Counted from the first letter of the stretch, positions 17,657 through 27,531 are shown. The stretch: 64,000 bases of DNA from Lysobacter enzymogenes (GCF_900106525.1 NZ_FNOG01000008.1:286127-350126), one strand, 5' to 3'. Program-made: numbers and translations. The notes: a model not told the origin generated them from the letters alone.

Positions 17657-18766
17657 ATGACGAACTCACTACGCCTCCTCGCCGCCGCGCTGCTGCTTGC
17701 TGCGCCCGCGTTCGCGCCGGCCTTCGCCCAGGCCGCGCCTGCGGCCTCTTTCGACGGCACCTGGCAGGCCTGCAAGCGCTACCAAGGCGAACTGTGGTGC
17801 CAGGGCCTGCAGCTGGAGCAGCGCGGTACGCAGATCCGCGGCGCGTGGAACTGGCGCGCCAGCAACACCGGCGGCATCAACCTGTTCAAGGGCCGGCTGG
17901 TCGGCGCGCGGGTCGAGTTCGATCCGGAAGGCTGCGTGATCGGCGCCGAGCGCTGCGAGCCGCGCACGCCGTCGCAGGCGCCGAACTATCTGCTGCGTTG
18001 CGGTGCGGAGCTGCACTGGGTCGGCGCCGACGTCACCAGCTGCCAGGGCAAGATCGACGAGGGCTCGCGCTACCGCCGGGTCGCGCGCGACAAGATCGAC
18101 GTGGTGGATTTTTCGGCGTATCCGTTCTTCGACGACGGCAAGGCGCACCCTTCGTTCGATTGCGCCAAGGCCAAGACGCCGGTGGAACGCGGCATCTGCG
18201 CCGATCCCGTCGCCGCGCGCACCGATTCGGCGATCGCCCACCGCTACGCCGAACTGCTGCAGCGCTTCGCCGGCGAGCCCGCGCAGGGCCTGCGCGAGGA
18301 CCAGCGCTACTTCATGACCATCCGCGACGCCGCCTATGAGAACGCCGCGCGCGGCGACCGCGCCAAGGTGCTGCGCGAGCAGCTCGACGGGCGGTTCAAG
18401 GAGCTCGATCGCATGCGCGAATACCCGAGCAAGGGCTTGGTCGGCGACTGGAACAACTTCGCCGGCGGCCTGGAGATCCGCCGCAACACCAAGGGCGAGT
18501 ACGCGGTGCGCGGCAACGCCGCCCATCCGCTCGACGGGCGCTGGGTGTGCGACGCCGAAGTGTCCGGCCGCGGCAGCGACGAGCGCGTGGTCGCGCGCGT
18601 CGAAGGCGACTACGAAGGCAGTGCGCTGGAGCTGACCCGCATCGGCCTCGCCGTGCGCGTGCGCGAACTCGACGCCAAGGGCGCGCCCAAGCCGATGTCG
18701 GAGTTCTGCGGCGTCAACGGCACGCTCGACGGCTGGTATTTCCAGTCGCCGCCGCCGAAGCCTTGA
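17657..18766 (+). CDS. Exported protein with a central LprI-like motif
   Basis: The product has 369 residues. It has a signal peptide (LLAAALLLAAPAFAPAFAQ), then a beta-rich region with paired cysteines (FDGTWQACKRYQGELWCQG), a central FDCAKAKTPVERGICADP that copies the LprI/DUF1311 motif of the preceding gene, and a beta-rich C-terminal region (GRWVCDAEVSGRG). It was probably formed by duplication of the domain in the neighbouring gene followed by fusion to other parts. It is likely periplasmic. Function unknown; lysozyme inhibition is a guess from the shared domain only. Confidence 0.75.
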   Translation: MTNSLRLLAAALLLAAPAFAPAFAQAAPAASFDGTWQACKRYQGELWCQGLQLEQRGTQIRGAWNWRASNTGGINLFKGRLVGARVEFDPEGCVIGAERCEPRTPSQAPNYLLRCGAELHWVGADVTSCQGKIDEGSRYRRVARDKIDVVDFSAYPFFDDGKAHPSFDCAKAKTPVERGICADPVAARTDSAIAHRYAELLQRFAGEPAQGLREDQRYFMTIRDAAYENAARGDRAKVLREQLDGRFKELDRMREYPSKGLVGDWNNFAGGLEIRRNTKGEYAVRGNAAHPLDGRWVCDAEVSGRGSDERVVARVEGDYEGSALELTRIGLAVRVRELDAKGAPKPMSEFCGVNGTLDGWYFQSPPPKP

Positions 18767-18819
18767 GCGTGGGTCGCTGCGACCGACCAGATTTCAGGTT
18801 CGCGTCGTAAGCCGACTTT

Positions 18820-18913
18820 CGCGGTCGCGGCTTGCGCCGCTCCTGCAGTCGCTGCGCCGCGCCTCGCGCTGCAGCCGAAAGCCCCTGTAGGAGCGGCGCA
18901 AGCCGCGACCGCG
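18820..18913. repeat. REP-like palindrome, paired copies
   Basis: Two inverted REP units around a 36-base spacer in the 323-base gap between the LprI-like gene and the convergent M4 protease. A decayed third unit lies at about 18948-18973. Confidence 0.8.
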
Positions 18914-18992
18914 GGGCATCGGACTCGCGTCGCAATCCACGATCCGCAGTCGCCGCTCGCGCCGTTCCTACAGTCGCTATGCCGCACTAACG

Positions 18993-19025
18993 AAAAAAGC
19001 GCCGGGACCGAAGTCCCGGCGCTTT
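18993..19025 (-). terminator. Rho-independent terminator of the M4 protease gene
   Basis: A 13-bp perfect stem (18996-19008 with 19013-19025) around CGAA. On the - strand it is followed by a U tract, the complement of the A run at 18993-18998. Confidence 0.88.
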
Positions 19026-19089
19026 GCATTACGTATCGACAATGCCGAACGCGAAGCGCCGCAGCCGCAAGGCCCCGGCGCCGCCGCGA

Positions 19090-20997
19090 TCACTTCTTGC
19101 AGCGCGCCGCGTCCGAGCCTTCCGGCAAGCCCACGTTCACCGCTTCCCACGCGCAGGCCACGGTCTTGACCGCGCTGGCCTTGAGCAGGCCGCGGTCGAC
19201 CAGGTCCTGGGCCGCGGTCTGGGTCGCCACGCGCGCGTCCGGGTAGCTCGCCTGCGAGGTCAGGTACAGGGTGTTGGCGCGGTACCAGATCTGCCCGGCG
19301 ACCACTGGCGTCAGGCCCTTCAGGCCGGTCGCGCCGTTGCACACCAGATCGGACGGCAACAGGCTCTTGCGGTGCGACTTGGGCACCTTCTGGCCTTCGG
19401 CGAGCAGGTAGAAGAAGTGGTTGCCGATGCCGGAGGTGTAGTGCGGATCCTCATCGACGAAGCCGGCCGCCGGATAGCAGTCGAACGAGCCGTTGCCGTC
19501 GGCGTCCTTGTCCAGGCTCGGCTTGAACATGTAGCGCAGCGGCGTGCCGTCGAGGTTGACGTTCTCGCCGATCAGATAATCCGGCGGATCCTTCGGGCTG
19601 TTGTCGAAGAACTCGACCAAGGTGCCGTGGATGTCGGAAGTGGCTTCGTTGAGGCCGCCGGCGTCGCCGGAATACAGCAGGCCCGAAGTCGCCTGGGTCA
19701 CGCCGTGCGACATCTCGTGGCCGGCCACGTCGATGGCCACCACCGGGTTGGACACGCCGTAGTCGCCGTTGCCGTAGACCATGCGCTTGGCGTCGCCGTC
19801 CCAGAACGCGTTGGTGCCGCCGATGTCGAAGAAGAAGTAGCTAAAGGTGACGTTGACGAAGCTCTGCACGCCGACGCCGTCGCCGAAGATGCCCAGGCGG
19901 TCGTAGAACTTCTTGTAGTAGTCCCAGGTGCGGGCCACGCCGTAGTGGGCTTCCACGCCGGTGCGCGCGACGTTGCTCATCTGCTCGTCGCCCCAGACGT
20001 TGTCGGCGTCGAACATCGCCGGGGCGCTGAAGTCGCCGCCGCCGAAGATCAGGTCGACCACGGTGCCGCCGGTGTTGTGGGTGGTGCCGCCGCCGCGCTT
20101 GTCGTCGCGCAGCAGGTAGCCCGGGCCGCGGCCGTCGCTTTCCTCGGCGCCGACCTTGGCGGTGGTGATGTTCACCTTGCCGCGGGTGATGGTGTAGCCG
20201 CTGGTTTCGGTGCTTTCGGCGCTGTAGATGCGGCTGTCGCGGCCGAGCAGGCCGCCGTTGTCGGCGTCGACGTAGATCAGGTCGTGGACCGGGCGCTGCG
20301 CCTTGTTGAGGCCGCGGAAGGTGACTTCATAGGCCAGCTTGGGCTGGTTGTCCTTGGCGAAGTAGACCATGCGCGACTTGGGCTGCTCGAGGAAGCGCCC
20401 GGCGAAGTGCACGCCGGCGTCGGCGATGGCCTGCGCGGAGGAAAGCTTGGCGTTCGGCGCGGCGCCGTTGTTGCCGAGCGCGAGGTCGAGGGTCTTGCTG
20501 ATCGAGCTCAGCAGGCCGTTCTTCGCATGGGTGACCAGGTCGCCGCCGATCACCGGCAGGCCCTGGTAATCGCGCTGGAAGCGCACGTGCTCGCTGCCGT
20601 CGGCTTCGACGATCACGTCGCGCGGCTGATAGCTTTCCGCGGCCAGCGCGGCGTCGGCGTTCGCGCCGGACAGGCCGTGCGCGGCGGCGCTGCGGGCCTT
20701 GTCGGCCTGCAGCAGTTCGCGCGCGCGCTGCACCGCCGGGTGGTTATCCAGCTGCGCCTGCGGCGTCGCGCCCGAGCGCGCCGAGGCATCGGCGAAGGGT
20801 TGCTGCAGCGTGGCGTGCGCGGCCGGCGCGTGCGCGTTGCGCTGCGCGGCGGCGTTCGCGGTTTGCGCGCCGGCGCTGCGCGCGGCGTTGCCCGCGTCGG
20901 CGCCGGTATCGCGCTGCGCGATGATCAGCGTAGTGGCAGTGGTGCCGGTGATGGCCAGCAGGATCGATGCGGTGAGCACCTTGTGCTTGATCGACAT
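19090..20997 (-). CDS. M4 family metallopeptidase (thermolysin-like), secreted
   Basis: A zinc endopeptidase made as a prepropeptide. The 635 residues show a signal segment (VLTASILLAITGTTATTLI), an FTP/PepSY propeptide (RFQRDYQGLPVIGGDLVTHA; AYEVTF), then the catalytic domain with HEMSH at 427-431, the third zinc ligand in GGLNEATSD (Glu451), and DPHYTSGIGNHFFY carrying the active-site histidine near 519. The protein ends soon after the catalytic domain, without the C-terminal PPC or P domains common in Lysobacter proteases. The start at 20997 (MSIKHK) is preferred to earlier in-frame codons because it gives the signal sequence. It is likely a nutritional or predatory protease. Confidence 0.95.
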   Translation of the reverse strand: MSIKHKVLTASILLAITGTTATTLIIAQRDTGADAGNAARSAGAQTANAAAQRNAHAPAAHATLQQPFADASARSGATPQAQLDNHPAVQRARELLQADKARSAAAHGLSGANADAALAAESYQPRDVIVEADGSEHVRFQRDYQGLPVIGGDLVTHAKNGLLSSISKTLDLALGNNGAAPNAKLSSAQAIADAGVHFAGRFLEQPKSRMVYFAKDNQPKLAYEVTFRGLNKAQRPVHDLIYVDADNGGLLGRDSRIYSAESTETSGYTITRGKVNITTAKVGAEESDGRGPGYLLRDDKRGGGTTHNTGGTVVDLIFGGGDFSAPAMFDADNVWGDEQMSNVARTGVEAHYGVARTWDYYKKFYDRLGIFGDGVGVQSFVNVTFSYFFFDIGGTNAFWDGDAKRMVYGNGDYGVSNPVVAIDVAGHEMSHGVTQATSGLLYSGDAGGLNEATSDIHGTLVEFFDNSPKDPPDYLIGENVNLDGTPLRYMFKPSLDKDADGNGSFDCYPAAGFVDEDPHYTSGIGNHFFYLLAEGQKVPKSHRKSLLPSDLVCNGATGLKGLTPVVAGQIWYRANTLYLTSQASYPDARVATQTAAQDLVDRGLLKASAVKTVACAWEAVNVGLPEGSDAARCKK

Positions 20998-21294
20998 AAT
21001 CTTGGGTCTCCGAGTCATGCAAAGCGAAAAGAGAAAAGAACGCAAAATCGCCGCCGCGCTTTGATGCGCGGTTACGGCGGTACTGCACAACGGCAGGGAG
21101 TCGGTGCAACCGCAGCGATGCGTCTTACGACGAGTGAAGGCGCAGGCGCTGCAGCGTTTCCCCATAGCTGCGAACGCGGCGCCATGCGCATCCCCCCACC
21201 TTGTCGATGCGAAAGGCGCGCGCGGAATGGAAGAAGTGAGATGCGCGTCTAAGAGCGCGCCGCTTGATTGGCGACGCAAGTTTCGCGCTCGCCC

Positions 21295-21392
21295 TGTAGG
21301 AGCGGCGCGAGCCGCGACTGCGGCATCGCAGCTACTGCGAAGGTTTCGTCGCGAACGGAAACTTCGCTGTCGCGGCTCGCGCCGCTCCTACA
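21295..21392. repeat. REP-like palindrome, paired copies
   Basis: Two inverted REP units with a roughly 40-base spacer, upstream of the M4 protease and next to the 3' end of a small hypothetical gene. The rest of the 414-base gap shows no gene and no clear promoter. Confidence 0.85.
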
Positions 21393-21411
21393 GCGGCTTC
21401 GGACGCAACGC

Positions 21412-21630
21412 TCAGCGCGTCGGCGCGGGCATGATGTGCGACAGATAGATGCGGCTGTCTTCGAAGATGCGGATCGCCACCGCCACGCGCAGCTGCATCG
21501 ACAGATCGAAGGCTTCGGCCTTGGCCGCGGCCGATGCCGAGGCGGCATCGTCGAAGCGCGTGTCGGCCACGTCGCAGGACAAGGTGCGGCCGTGATAAGT
21601 GGATTCGTTGAGTTGCACCGTGAAGACCAT
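21412..21630 (-). CDS. Small hypothetical protein
   Basis: The product has 72 residues, is acidic and soluble, with AFDLSMQLRVAVAIRIFEDSRIYLSHIM near the C-terminus. I do not recognise it. It is listed because the frame has codon composition like real genes of this window and sits cleanly between a REP element and an empty region. A 532-base region upstream (21631-22162) shows nothing convincing. Confidence 0.4.
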   Translation of the reverse strand: MVFTVQLNESTYHGRTLSCDVADTRFDDAASASAAAKAEAFDLSMQLRVAVAIRIFEDSRIYLSHIMPAPTR

Positions 21631-22162
21631 GACGCCCCGCGTGGATGGCGAACGATGAGGCCCCGATCCGACTCGCCGTTGGCGCGAAACGGCGGCCCGT
21701 TCTGGGTTCCCTGGCCGGTCGGCCTGCGGTGCCGGTGGTTCGGGCGCGCGTCCGGGGCGCGGCTAAGTTGACCCAAGTCGCAGTCTTTCGCCCTCGGAAG
21801 ACTCGCGGCTGCGCTGTAGGAAATGTCTGATCGGGCCGTCGGCCATCGCCCCGCGGCGCCGTCGCCAACGACTGAACGCCGCCTGTAACCGCCGGCGGCT
21901 CCGAGACTTTCGGCGGATCAACCGTGACCGCGGCCGTCTTACCTTGACCGCTCCCGCGTCGCCGCGGCCGTTAAGGACCGACCATGCCCGCCCTCGCCAG
22001 GACCACGGCCAAGCAGCACGCACGCCCTCGCCCGCGCTGGCGTTCGCGCCGCCGCGCATGGCTGGGCTTTGCGCTGCTGCTGGCGTGGGCGGTCGCGCCG
22101 GCGGCGCCTGGCGCAGGTACGGTCAGCCTGGTCGCCGGCGAACTCGAGGCGCAGGCGCTGCC

Positions 22163-23959
22163 TCAGCCGCCCGGCCAGAACGGGCCGCCGAGCCAGAGCC
22201 AGCGCGCCATCCAGGCGCTGACCAAGGCGATGAGCACGGTCAAGGGCAAGCCGATGCGCAGGAAGTCGCTGAAGCGGTATTGGCCCGGGCCGAGGATGAG
22301 AAGGTTGCCGTGGTGACCGATCGGGGTCAGGAACGCGACCACCGCGCCGAGCGCGGTGCACACCACGAACGGCGTCGCCGGCTGGCCCAGCGACTGCGCC
22401 AGCGAAATCGCGATCGGCCCCAGCAACACCGTCGTCGCCGCGTCCGACAGGATCTGGGTCAGCAGCGCCGCCACCGTGAACATCACCAGCAAGATCGCCA
22501 GCGGCGGCCAGCCGGCGATCACGTGCAACATGCCCTGGGCCAGCAATTGCGCCGTGCCGGTCTGCTCCATCGCCACGCCCAGCGGGATCACGCCGGCGAT
22601 CATCACGAAGATGCGCACGTCGATCTCGCGATACGCCTGTTCGACATCGACGCAGCGCGTGGCCACCATCGCCACCGCGCCGAGCAGGAACGCCAGCGGC
22701 GCCGGCAACCATTCGGTCGCCGCCGCGAGCACGGTCGCGGCCAGGATCGCCAGCGCGATCGGCGCGCGCACGCGCCGCCGCGCTTCGCCGGCGAACGGCA
22801 CCAGCATCAGGAAGCCGTGGTGCGCGGCCAGTTCGGCGAAGCGCGCCGGCCGGCCCCACAGCACCAGCAGGTCGCCTTCGCGCAGGCGCGCGTCGGCCAG
22901 GCGCGGCGCGACCGCGCCCTGGCGCCGCCACAAGCCGGCGATGACCGCGTTGAACTGGCGCGCGAAGTCGAGCTCGCGCACGCTGCGGCCGATGAACTCC
23001 GAACCCGGCGCGACCAGGGCCTGCACCAGTTGCGCTTCGCCGTCGCCCTGCGCGTGCTCGCCGAAGCGCGCGACTGCATTGAGATCGAGGCCAGGATCGT
23101 CGTGCAGCGAGGCCAGCGCGTCGGCCGAGGCTTCCACCAGCAGGATGTCGCCGCTGATCAGCGGGCTGCTCGGGCCGAGGTCTTGCCGGCGCACGCCGTC
23201 GCGCAGCCAGCCGGTCAGCACGAAGCGGTCGCCCAGCGCTTTTTGCAGTTCCGCCAGCGGCCGCGTGCTCCAGCGCGAGCCTTCCACCACCAGCAGTTCG
23301 GTGCGGTAGCGGTCCAGGCGCAGATAGCCGTCGTCGCCGTGCTCGCCGCTGCGCTTGGGCAGGATCCAGCGCGCGGCCAGCATGTACAGCACGCCGACCA
23401 CGACCAGCGCCAAACCGATCGGGGTGATCGAGAAGATGCCCAGGCCCGGCGCGCCGGTGCGTTCGATCAGGTTGTCGGCGAGCAGGAAGGCCGGCGCGCT
23501 GACCAGCGTGAGCGTGGTGCCCAGCGAGGCGGCGAACGACATCGGCATCAGCAGGCGCGAGGCCGACAGGCCGCGCGACTTCGCGAACCGGGTCAGGATC
23601 GGCAGCATCATCGCCGTGACCATGACGTGGTGGGTGAACGAGGACAGCGCCGCCACCGCCGGCATGGTCACCGCGATCGCGCGGCCCTCGCTGCGGCCGG
23701 CGGCGCGGCCGATCCACTGGCCCAGGCGCTCGGTGATGCCGGTCGCGGCCAGGCCGCCGGAAATCACGAACACCGCCGCGACGATGATCGCCGGTTCGCT
23801 GGCGAAGCCCGACAGCGCCTGCTTGGCGTCGAGCACCCCGGTCAGCACCAGCGCCAGCAGGGTCAGCATGGCGGTGACATCGACCCGCAGCCGTTCGCTG
23901 ACGAACAGGTACAAAGCGCCGGCCAGGATCAGGAGGAACGCGATCTGGGAAAAGTCCAT
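22163..23959 (-). CDS. SLC13/DASS-family permease with RCK_C (TrkA-C) domains
   Basis: The product has 598 residues. Hydrophobic helices at both ends flank a soluble middle. The N-terminal half has LALVLTGVLDAKQALSGFASEPAIIV, typical of citrate/sulfate/di-acid permeases. The centre has two TrkA-C-type segments (LVVEGSRWSTRPLAELQKAL and FIGRSVRELDFARQFNAVIAGL). The C-terminal half repeats the membrane fold (SDAATTVLLGPIAISLAQ, LTPIGHHGNLLILGPGQYRFSDFLRIG). Transporters of this layout carry sulfate or dicarboxylates by sodium symport; the substrate is not determined here. The start at 23959 (MDFSQIAFLL) is the usual family start. Confidence 0.9.
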   Translation of the reverse strand: MDFSQIAFLLILAGALYLFVSERLRVDVTAMLTLLALVLTGVLDAKQALSGFASEPAIIVAAVFVISGGLAATGITERLGQWIGRAAGRSEGRAIAVTMPAVAALSSFTHHVMVTAMMLPILTRFAKSRGLSASRLLMPMSFAASLGTTLTLVSAPAFLLADNLIERTGAPGLGIFSITPIGLALVVVGVLYMLAARWILPKRSGEHGDDGYLRLDRYRTELLVVEGSRWSTRPLAELQKALGDRFVLTGWLRDGVRRQDLGPSSPLISGDILLVEASADALASLHDDPGLDLNAVARFGEHAQGDGEAQLVQALVAPGSEFIGRSVRELDFARQFNAVIAGLWRRQGAVAPRLADARLREGDLLVLWGRPARFAELAAHHGFLMLVPFAGEARRRVRAPIALAILAATVLAAATEWLPAPLAFLLGAVAMVATRCVDVEQAYREIDVRIFVMIAGVIPLGVAMEQTGTAQLLAQGMLHVIAGWPPLAILLVMFTVAALLTQILSDAATTVLLGPIAISLAQSLGQPATPFVVCTALGAVVAFLTPIGHHGNLLILGPGQYRFSDFLRIGLPLTVLIALVSAWMARWLWLGGPFWPGG

Positions 23960-24095
23960 GCGCACGATTGTGCGGGACTTGGCCGTGTCCATGCCGTGTG
24001 CGCCGTCCACCCTGCCGTCACGGATGCATTGGCTACACTTTCCGGCCAATTCGCCGCCGATGGCCGACGCTGCGCTCCGATCCGACCCTAATCCG

Positions 24096-25277
24096 ATGAC
24101 CTTGCCGCACCCCCTGCCGACCGCTGCGCAGGCCGGAAACGACCCGGCGCAGGATGATCGTTTCCGTCTGGCGATGACGGCGTCGAACATCGGCATGGCC
24201 ATCGTGTCGCTCGACGGGGTCTGGCTGGAGGTCAATCCGGCGCTGTGCGCGATGCTGGGCTACCGCGAGGAGCAGTTGCGCGGGCACCACTACAGCGAAG
24301 TCACCCACCGCGACGATCTGGCGATCAGCCAGAACCTGGTCGCGGCCCTGGTCAGCGGCGAGCTGGCCTCGGTCGACGAGCACAAGCGCTACGTCCACGC
24401 CGACGGTTCGGACGTGTGGGTGCAGCTCAACGTGGCGGTGATGCGCGCCGACGACGGCGCGCCGCAGTATTTCATCTCGCACATGCGCGACATCCGCGGC
24501 GAGCGCGAGGCCGGCATCGCGCTGAGCGCGCGCGTGGCCGAGCACGGCGCCGCGCTGGACGCCTCGCACCGGCAATTGCAGCTGTTCGCCGACGCGGTCG
24601 CGCACGACCTGCGCGCGCCGCTGCGTTCGATCGAAAGCTTTTCCGCGCTGCTGGCCGACCGCGCCGGCGAGCGCCTGAACGAAACCGACCGCGACTATCT
24701 GACCCGGATCCGCGCCGCCGCCACCCGCATGACCGGGCTGCTGGCGATGCTGACCGAGCTGTCGCACGTGACCCGCGCGGAGATGCGGATCGGGCCGGTG
24801 GACCTGAGCCTGCTCGCCGACTGGGTCGGCGCCGAGCTGCAGGACGCCGATCCGTCGCGCCGCGGCGAGGTCCGGGTGCAGCCGGGGTTGCAGGTCGAAG
24901 GCGACGAGCGCCTGCTCAAGCTGATGCTGACCCAGCTCATGCACAACGCCTGGAAGTTCTCGGCGCTGGCGGCCGAGGCGGACGCGCCGGTGCGGATCGA
25001 GGTCGGCGGCGAAACCCGCGACGGGGCGCTGGCGCTGAGCGTGCGCGACCACGGGAGCGGTTTCGACATGCGCTATGCTCACAAGCTGTTCGAGCCCTTC
25101 CAGCGCCTGCACGGGCCGGACCAGGGCGGCGGCCACGGCCTGGGGCTGGCGATCGCGCGGCGGGTGGCCGAGCGCCATCGCGGCCGTCTGCGCGCCCACG
25201 CCGGGCCTGGCGCGGGCAGCACGTTCACAGTCGAGTTGCCGCTCGTATCGAGGGGCGAGGAAAACGTTGATGCATAA
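24096..25277 (+). CDS. PAS-domain sensor histidine kinase
   Basis: The product has 393 residues and no membrane segment. An N-terminal PAS domain (FRLAMTASNIGMAIVSLDG, LEVNPALCAMLGYREEQLRG) is followed by a PAC motif and a HisKA domain with the phospho-accepting His170 in VAHDLRAPLRSIESF. The ATPase domain has N (LMHNAWKFSA), G1 (VRDHGSGFDM) and G2 (GGHGLGLAIARRV) boxes. This layout matches soluble phytochrome-type or PAS kinases. The start is uncertain; ATG codons at 24024 and 24060 are also in frame. It overlaps the next gene by 8 bases, so the two are translationally coupled. Confidence 0.9.
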   Translation: MTLPHPLPTAAQAGNDPAQDDRFRLAMTASNIGMAIVSLDGVWLEVNPALCAMLGYREEQLRGHHYSEVTHRDDLAISQNLVAALVSGELASVDEHKRYVHADGSDVWVQLNVAVMRADDGAPQYFISHMRDIRGEREAGIALSARVAEHGAALDASHRQLQLFADAVAHDLRAPLRSIESFSALLADRAGERLNETDRDYLTRIRAAATRMTGLLAMLTELSHVTRAEMRIGPVDLSLLADWVGAELQDADPSRRGEVRVQPGLQVEGDERLLKLMLTQLMHNAWKFSALAAEADAPVRIEVGGETRDGALALSVRDHGSGFDMRYAHKLFEPFQRLHGPDQGGGHGLGLAIARRVAERHRGRLRAHAGPGAGSTFTVELPLVSRGEENVDA

Positions 25278-25704
25278 GGAAATCCTGCTGGTCGAGGACA
25301 ATCCCGACGACGTCGAGCTGACCCGGCTCGCCTTCGACGAGGCCAAGATCGCCAACAGGCTGGTGGTGATGGGCGACGGCGCCGAGGCGCTGGATTACCT
25401 GTTCGCCCGTGGCCGCTATTCGGACCGCGACCCCAACGACCTGCCGTCGATCGTGCTGCTGGACCTGAACCTGCCCAAGGTCGACGGCCGCGAGGTGTTG
25501 CAGGCGATCCGCGCCCACGAACCCACCCGCACCCTGCCGGTGGTGGTGCTGACCACCAGCACCGAGCCGTTCGACGTCGAAGCCAGCTATGCGCTCGGGG
25601 TCAACAGCTACATCCAGAAGCCGGTGGATTTCGAGCAGTTCGTCTGGGCGGTCAAGCAGGTCGGGCTGTACTGGCTGGTGCTGAACCACCCGCGCAATCC
25701 CTGA
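25270..25704 (+). CDS. Rcp-type single-domain response regulator
   Basis: The product has 144 residues and is a single receiver domain with no output domain. The acidic pair is VEDNPDD, the phosphoacceptor is Asp65 in LLDLNLPKVDG, and the switch residues are TTS and the lysine in IQKPVDF. The insert AEALDYLFARGRYSDRD is typical of the Rcp1 family, which partners phytochrome-like kinases. The ATG overlaps the kinase stop codon region, so this receiver is the likely phosphate acceptor of that kinase. An output step is missing from this locus. Confidence 0.93.
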   Translation: MHKEILLVEDNPDDVELTRLAFDEAKIANRLVVMGDGAEALDYLFARGRYSDRDPNDLPSIVLLDLNLPKVDGREVLQAIRAHEPTRTLPVVVLTTSTEPFDVEASYALGVNSYIQKPVDFEQFVWAVKQVGLYWLVLNHPRNP

Positions 25705-25870
25705 TCGGGGCGCCGCGTTCGCGGCGTGGCCGCGGCTGGTGGACCGAAGCCTTCGCGCCGGCGTCGCCGAATAGGGTCTCGTCGCGGTTTTCGCGGGTCG
25801 CGCTTTTGCCGCGCGGCTGGCCGTAGTCCCGGCGGTTTTCGCCCGGCCTAGTGCCAATCACTCATCCAAG

Positions 25871-25904
25871 AACCGCCTCGGGGCTGCCCGCCAGGCGGTT
25901 TTTT
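25871..25904 (+). terminator. Probable terminator after the kinase-receiver pair
   Basis: An 8-bp stem (AACCGCCT at 25871-25878 with AGGCGGTT at 25893-25900) is followed by a T run to 25904. It stands 167 bp downstream of the receiver gene. The rest of the 405-base gap before the permease shows no gene. Confidence 0.7.
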
Positions 25905-26109
25905 CGTGCCTTGGGCATGGCAATAGCACGCCGTCGAGCACAGCTCCTGCAGCCAGCATGTCCGCGCGGGCACATCCACGTTCGATAGGCGTATTGCGTC
26001 CACATCGGTGCTGCGGCCGGTGACGGCCTGCCCGCCGCGCGGCGGCGCGGCCGGACGCCTCCAGCCCGCCGGTGCGCGGCGGGCCCGCCACGAAGGGATG
26101 CCCGCATTG

Positions 26110-27531
26110 ATGCGTGATACTCCGGAGCAACGCTTGAAAGCCGGTTCGGTCGGTTGGCTGCAGATCCTGGCCTTGGTGCTCGCCACCACCGGGCCGTTGA
26201 TCGGCCTGGTCGGCGCGGTGCCGGTGGCGCTGACCCAGGGCAACGGCATCGGCATGGCCGGCTGTTTCCTGCTTGCCGGTCTGATCTATCTGGTTTTCGG
26301 CGCCGGCTTCGCGGCCTTGACCCGGCAGGTGGTGGACGCCGGCGCGTTCTATGCCTGCGTCGCGCGCGGCCTGTCGCGCCCGGCCGGATTGATCGCGGCC
26401 GGGCTGGCGACTACGGCGTACATGGCCTTGCAACTGTGCTGCTACGGCTTGATCGGCTTCTTCATGACCCAGCTCAGCCAGGGCGTGTGGGGCGAAGGCC
26501 TGCCGTGGTGGTTCAACGCCTTGCTGGTCAACGCCGTGGTGCCGTTTTGCGCGCAGCGCAATCTGACCTTCGCCGCGCGCCTGCTCGGCGTCCTGGTTCT
26601 GGCCGAATTCGCGGTGTTGGCCGCGTTCGCTGCGTCGGTGCTGTGGCACGGCGGCGGGCCGGAAGGCCTGAGCGCGCAGCCGTTCGCGCCGGCGCAGGTG
26701 TTCTCGGCCGGTTTCGGCGCGGCGATGGTGTTCGCCGTGGCCGCCTTCGCCGGCTTCGAGACCGCGGCGGTCTACGGCGAGGAAGCGCGCGCGCCGCAGC
26801 GCACCGTGTCGCGCGTGTTGTTGGTGGCGATCCTCGCCGTCACCGCGACCTTGGCCGGATCGGCCTGGGCGCTGATCGCGGCCTACGGCCCCGGCGAAGT
26901 CGTCGACGCGGCCGCGCGCGATCCCGGCGCGTTGTGGTTCTCGGCGGTGTCGCGGTTCTTGTCGCCGGACTTGAGCACGGCGATGGCGGTGCTGCTGATG
27001 ACCAGCCTGTTCGCCGCCATCATCGGCCTGCAGAACGCGGTCTCGCGCTATCTCTATGCGCTGGGCCGCGATGGCGCGATCTGGCCGGTGCTGGCGCAGA
27101 TGCATCCGCAGCACGAGACGCCCTACATCGCCAATCTGGCCCAGGCGTCGGTGTCGATCCTGGCGTTGGCCGGGTTGGGACTGGTCGAAAGCGATCCGCT
27201 GCGCATCGCCTTGGGTTCGGCGTCGGCGCTGGCGGTGATCGCGCTGCTGAGCGCGCAGATTCTGGTCAGCGCCGCGGTGATCGGTTTCTTCCGCGGCCGC
27301 GACGGCGGCGTGTGGAGCACCCGGATCGCGCCGGCGGCGAGCGCGCTGGCGTTGGCGGCGCTGCTGTGCACGGTCTTGCTCAACCTGCGTTCGCTGACCG
27401 GCGGCAGCGCGGCCGCGGCCTGGACGATCGCGATCGCGCTGCTGGCGCTGGCGGGCGCCTGCGCGTTGCGCGCCTGGGCGATGAAGCGGCGCGATCCGGC
27501 CGCCTACGCGCGGCTCGGCGGCGCGCGCTGA
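26110..27531 (+). CDS. APC family amino-acid permease
   Basis: The product has 473 residues and about 12 membrane helices. The first helix carries LVLATTGPLIGLVGAVPVAL, the APC-type start where a broken first helix binds the amino-acid backbone. Later FAVAAFAGFETAAVYGEEARAPQRTVSR is the conserved helix 6 region of APC permeases (GFExxA..EE...P). The substrate cannot be told. Start choice: ATG at 26110; an in-frame ATG at 26098 is also possible. Confidence 0.9.
   Translation: MRDTPEQRLKAGSVGWLQILALVLATTGPLIGLVGAVPVALTQGNGIGMAGCFLLAGLIYLVFGAGFAALTRQVVDAGAFYACVARGLSRPAGLIAAGLATTAYMALQLCCYGLIGFFMTQLSQGVWGEGLPWWFNALLVNAVVPFCAQRNLTFAARLLGVLVLAEFAVLAAFAASVLWHGGGPEGLSAQPFAPAQVFSAGFGAAMVFAVAAFAGFETAAVYGEEARAPQRTVSRVLLVAILAVTATLAGSAWALIAAYGPGEVVDAAARDPGALWFSAVSRFLSPDLSTAMAVLLMTSLFAAIIGLQNAVSRYLYALGRDGAIWPVLAQMHPQHETPYIANLAQASVSILALAGLGLVESDPLRIALGSASALAVIALLSAQILVSAAVIGFFRGRDGGVWSTRIAPAASALALAALLCTVLLNLRSLTGGSAAAAWTIAIALLALAGACALRAWAMKRRDPAAYARLGGAR

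Noticed and set aside
19024..21252. A 742-residue frame opposite the M4 protease
   Set aside because: It is the antisense shadow of a clearly real protease gene and has no domain.
21984..22316. A possible small exported protein on the + strand
   Set aside because: It has a fair AAGGA site and a signal-like stretch, but it runs 154 bases antisense over the end of the SLC13 permease and becomes basic and repetitive there.
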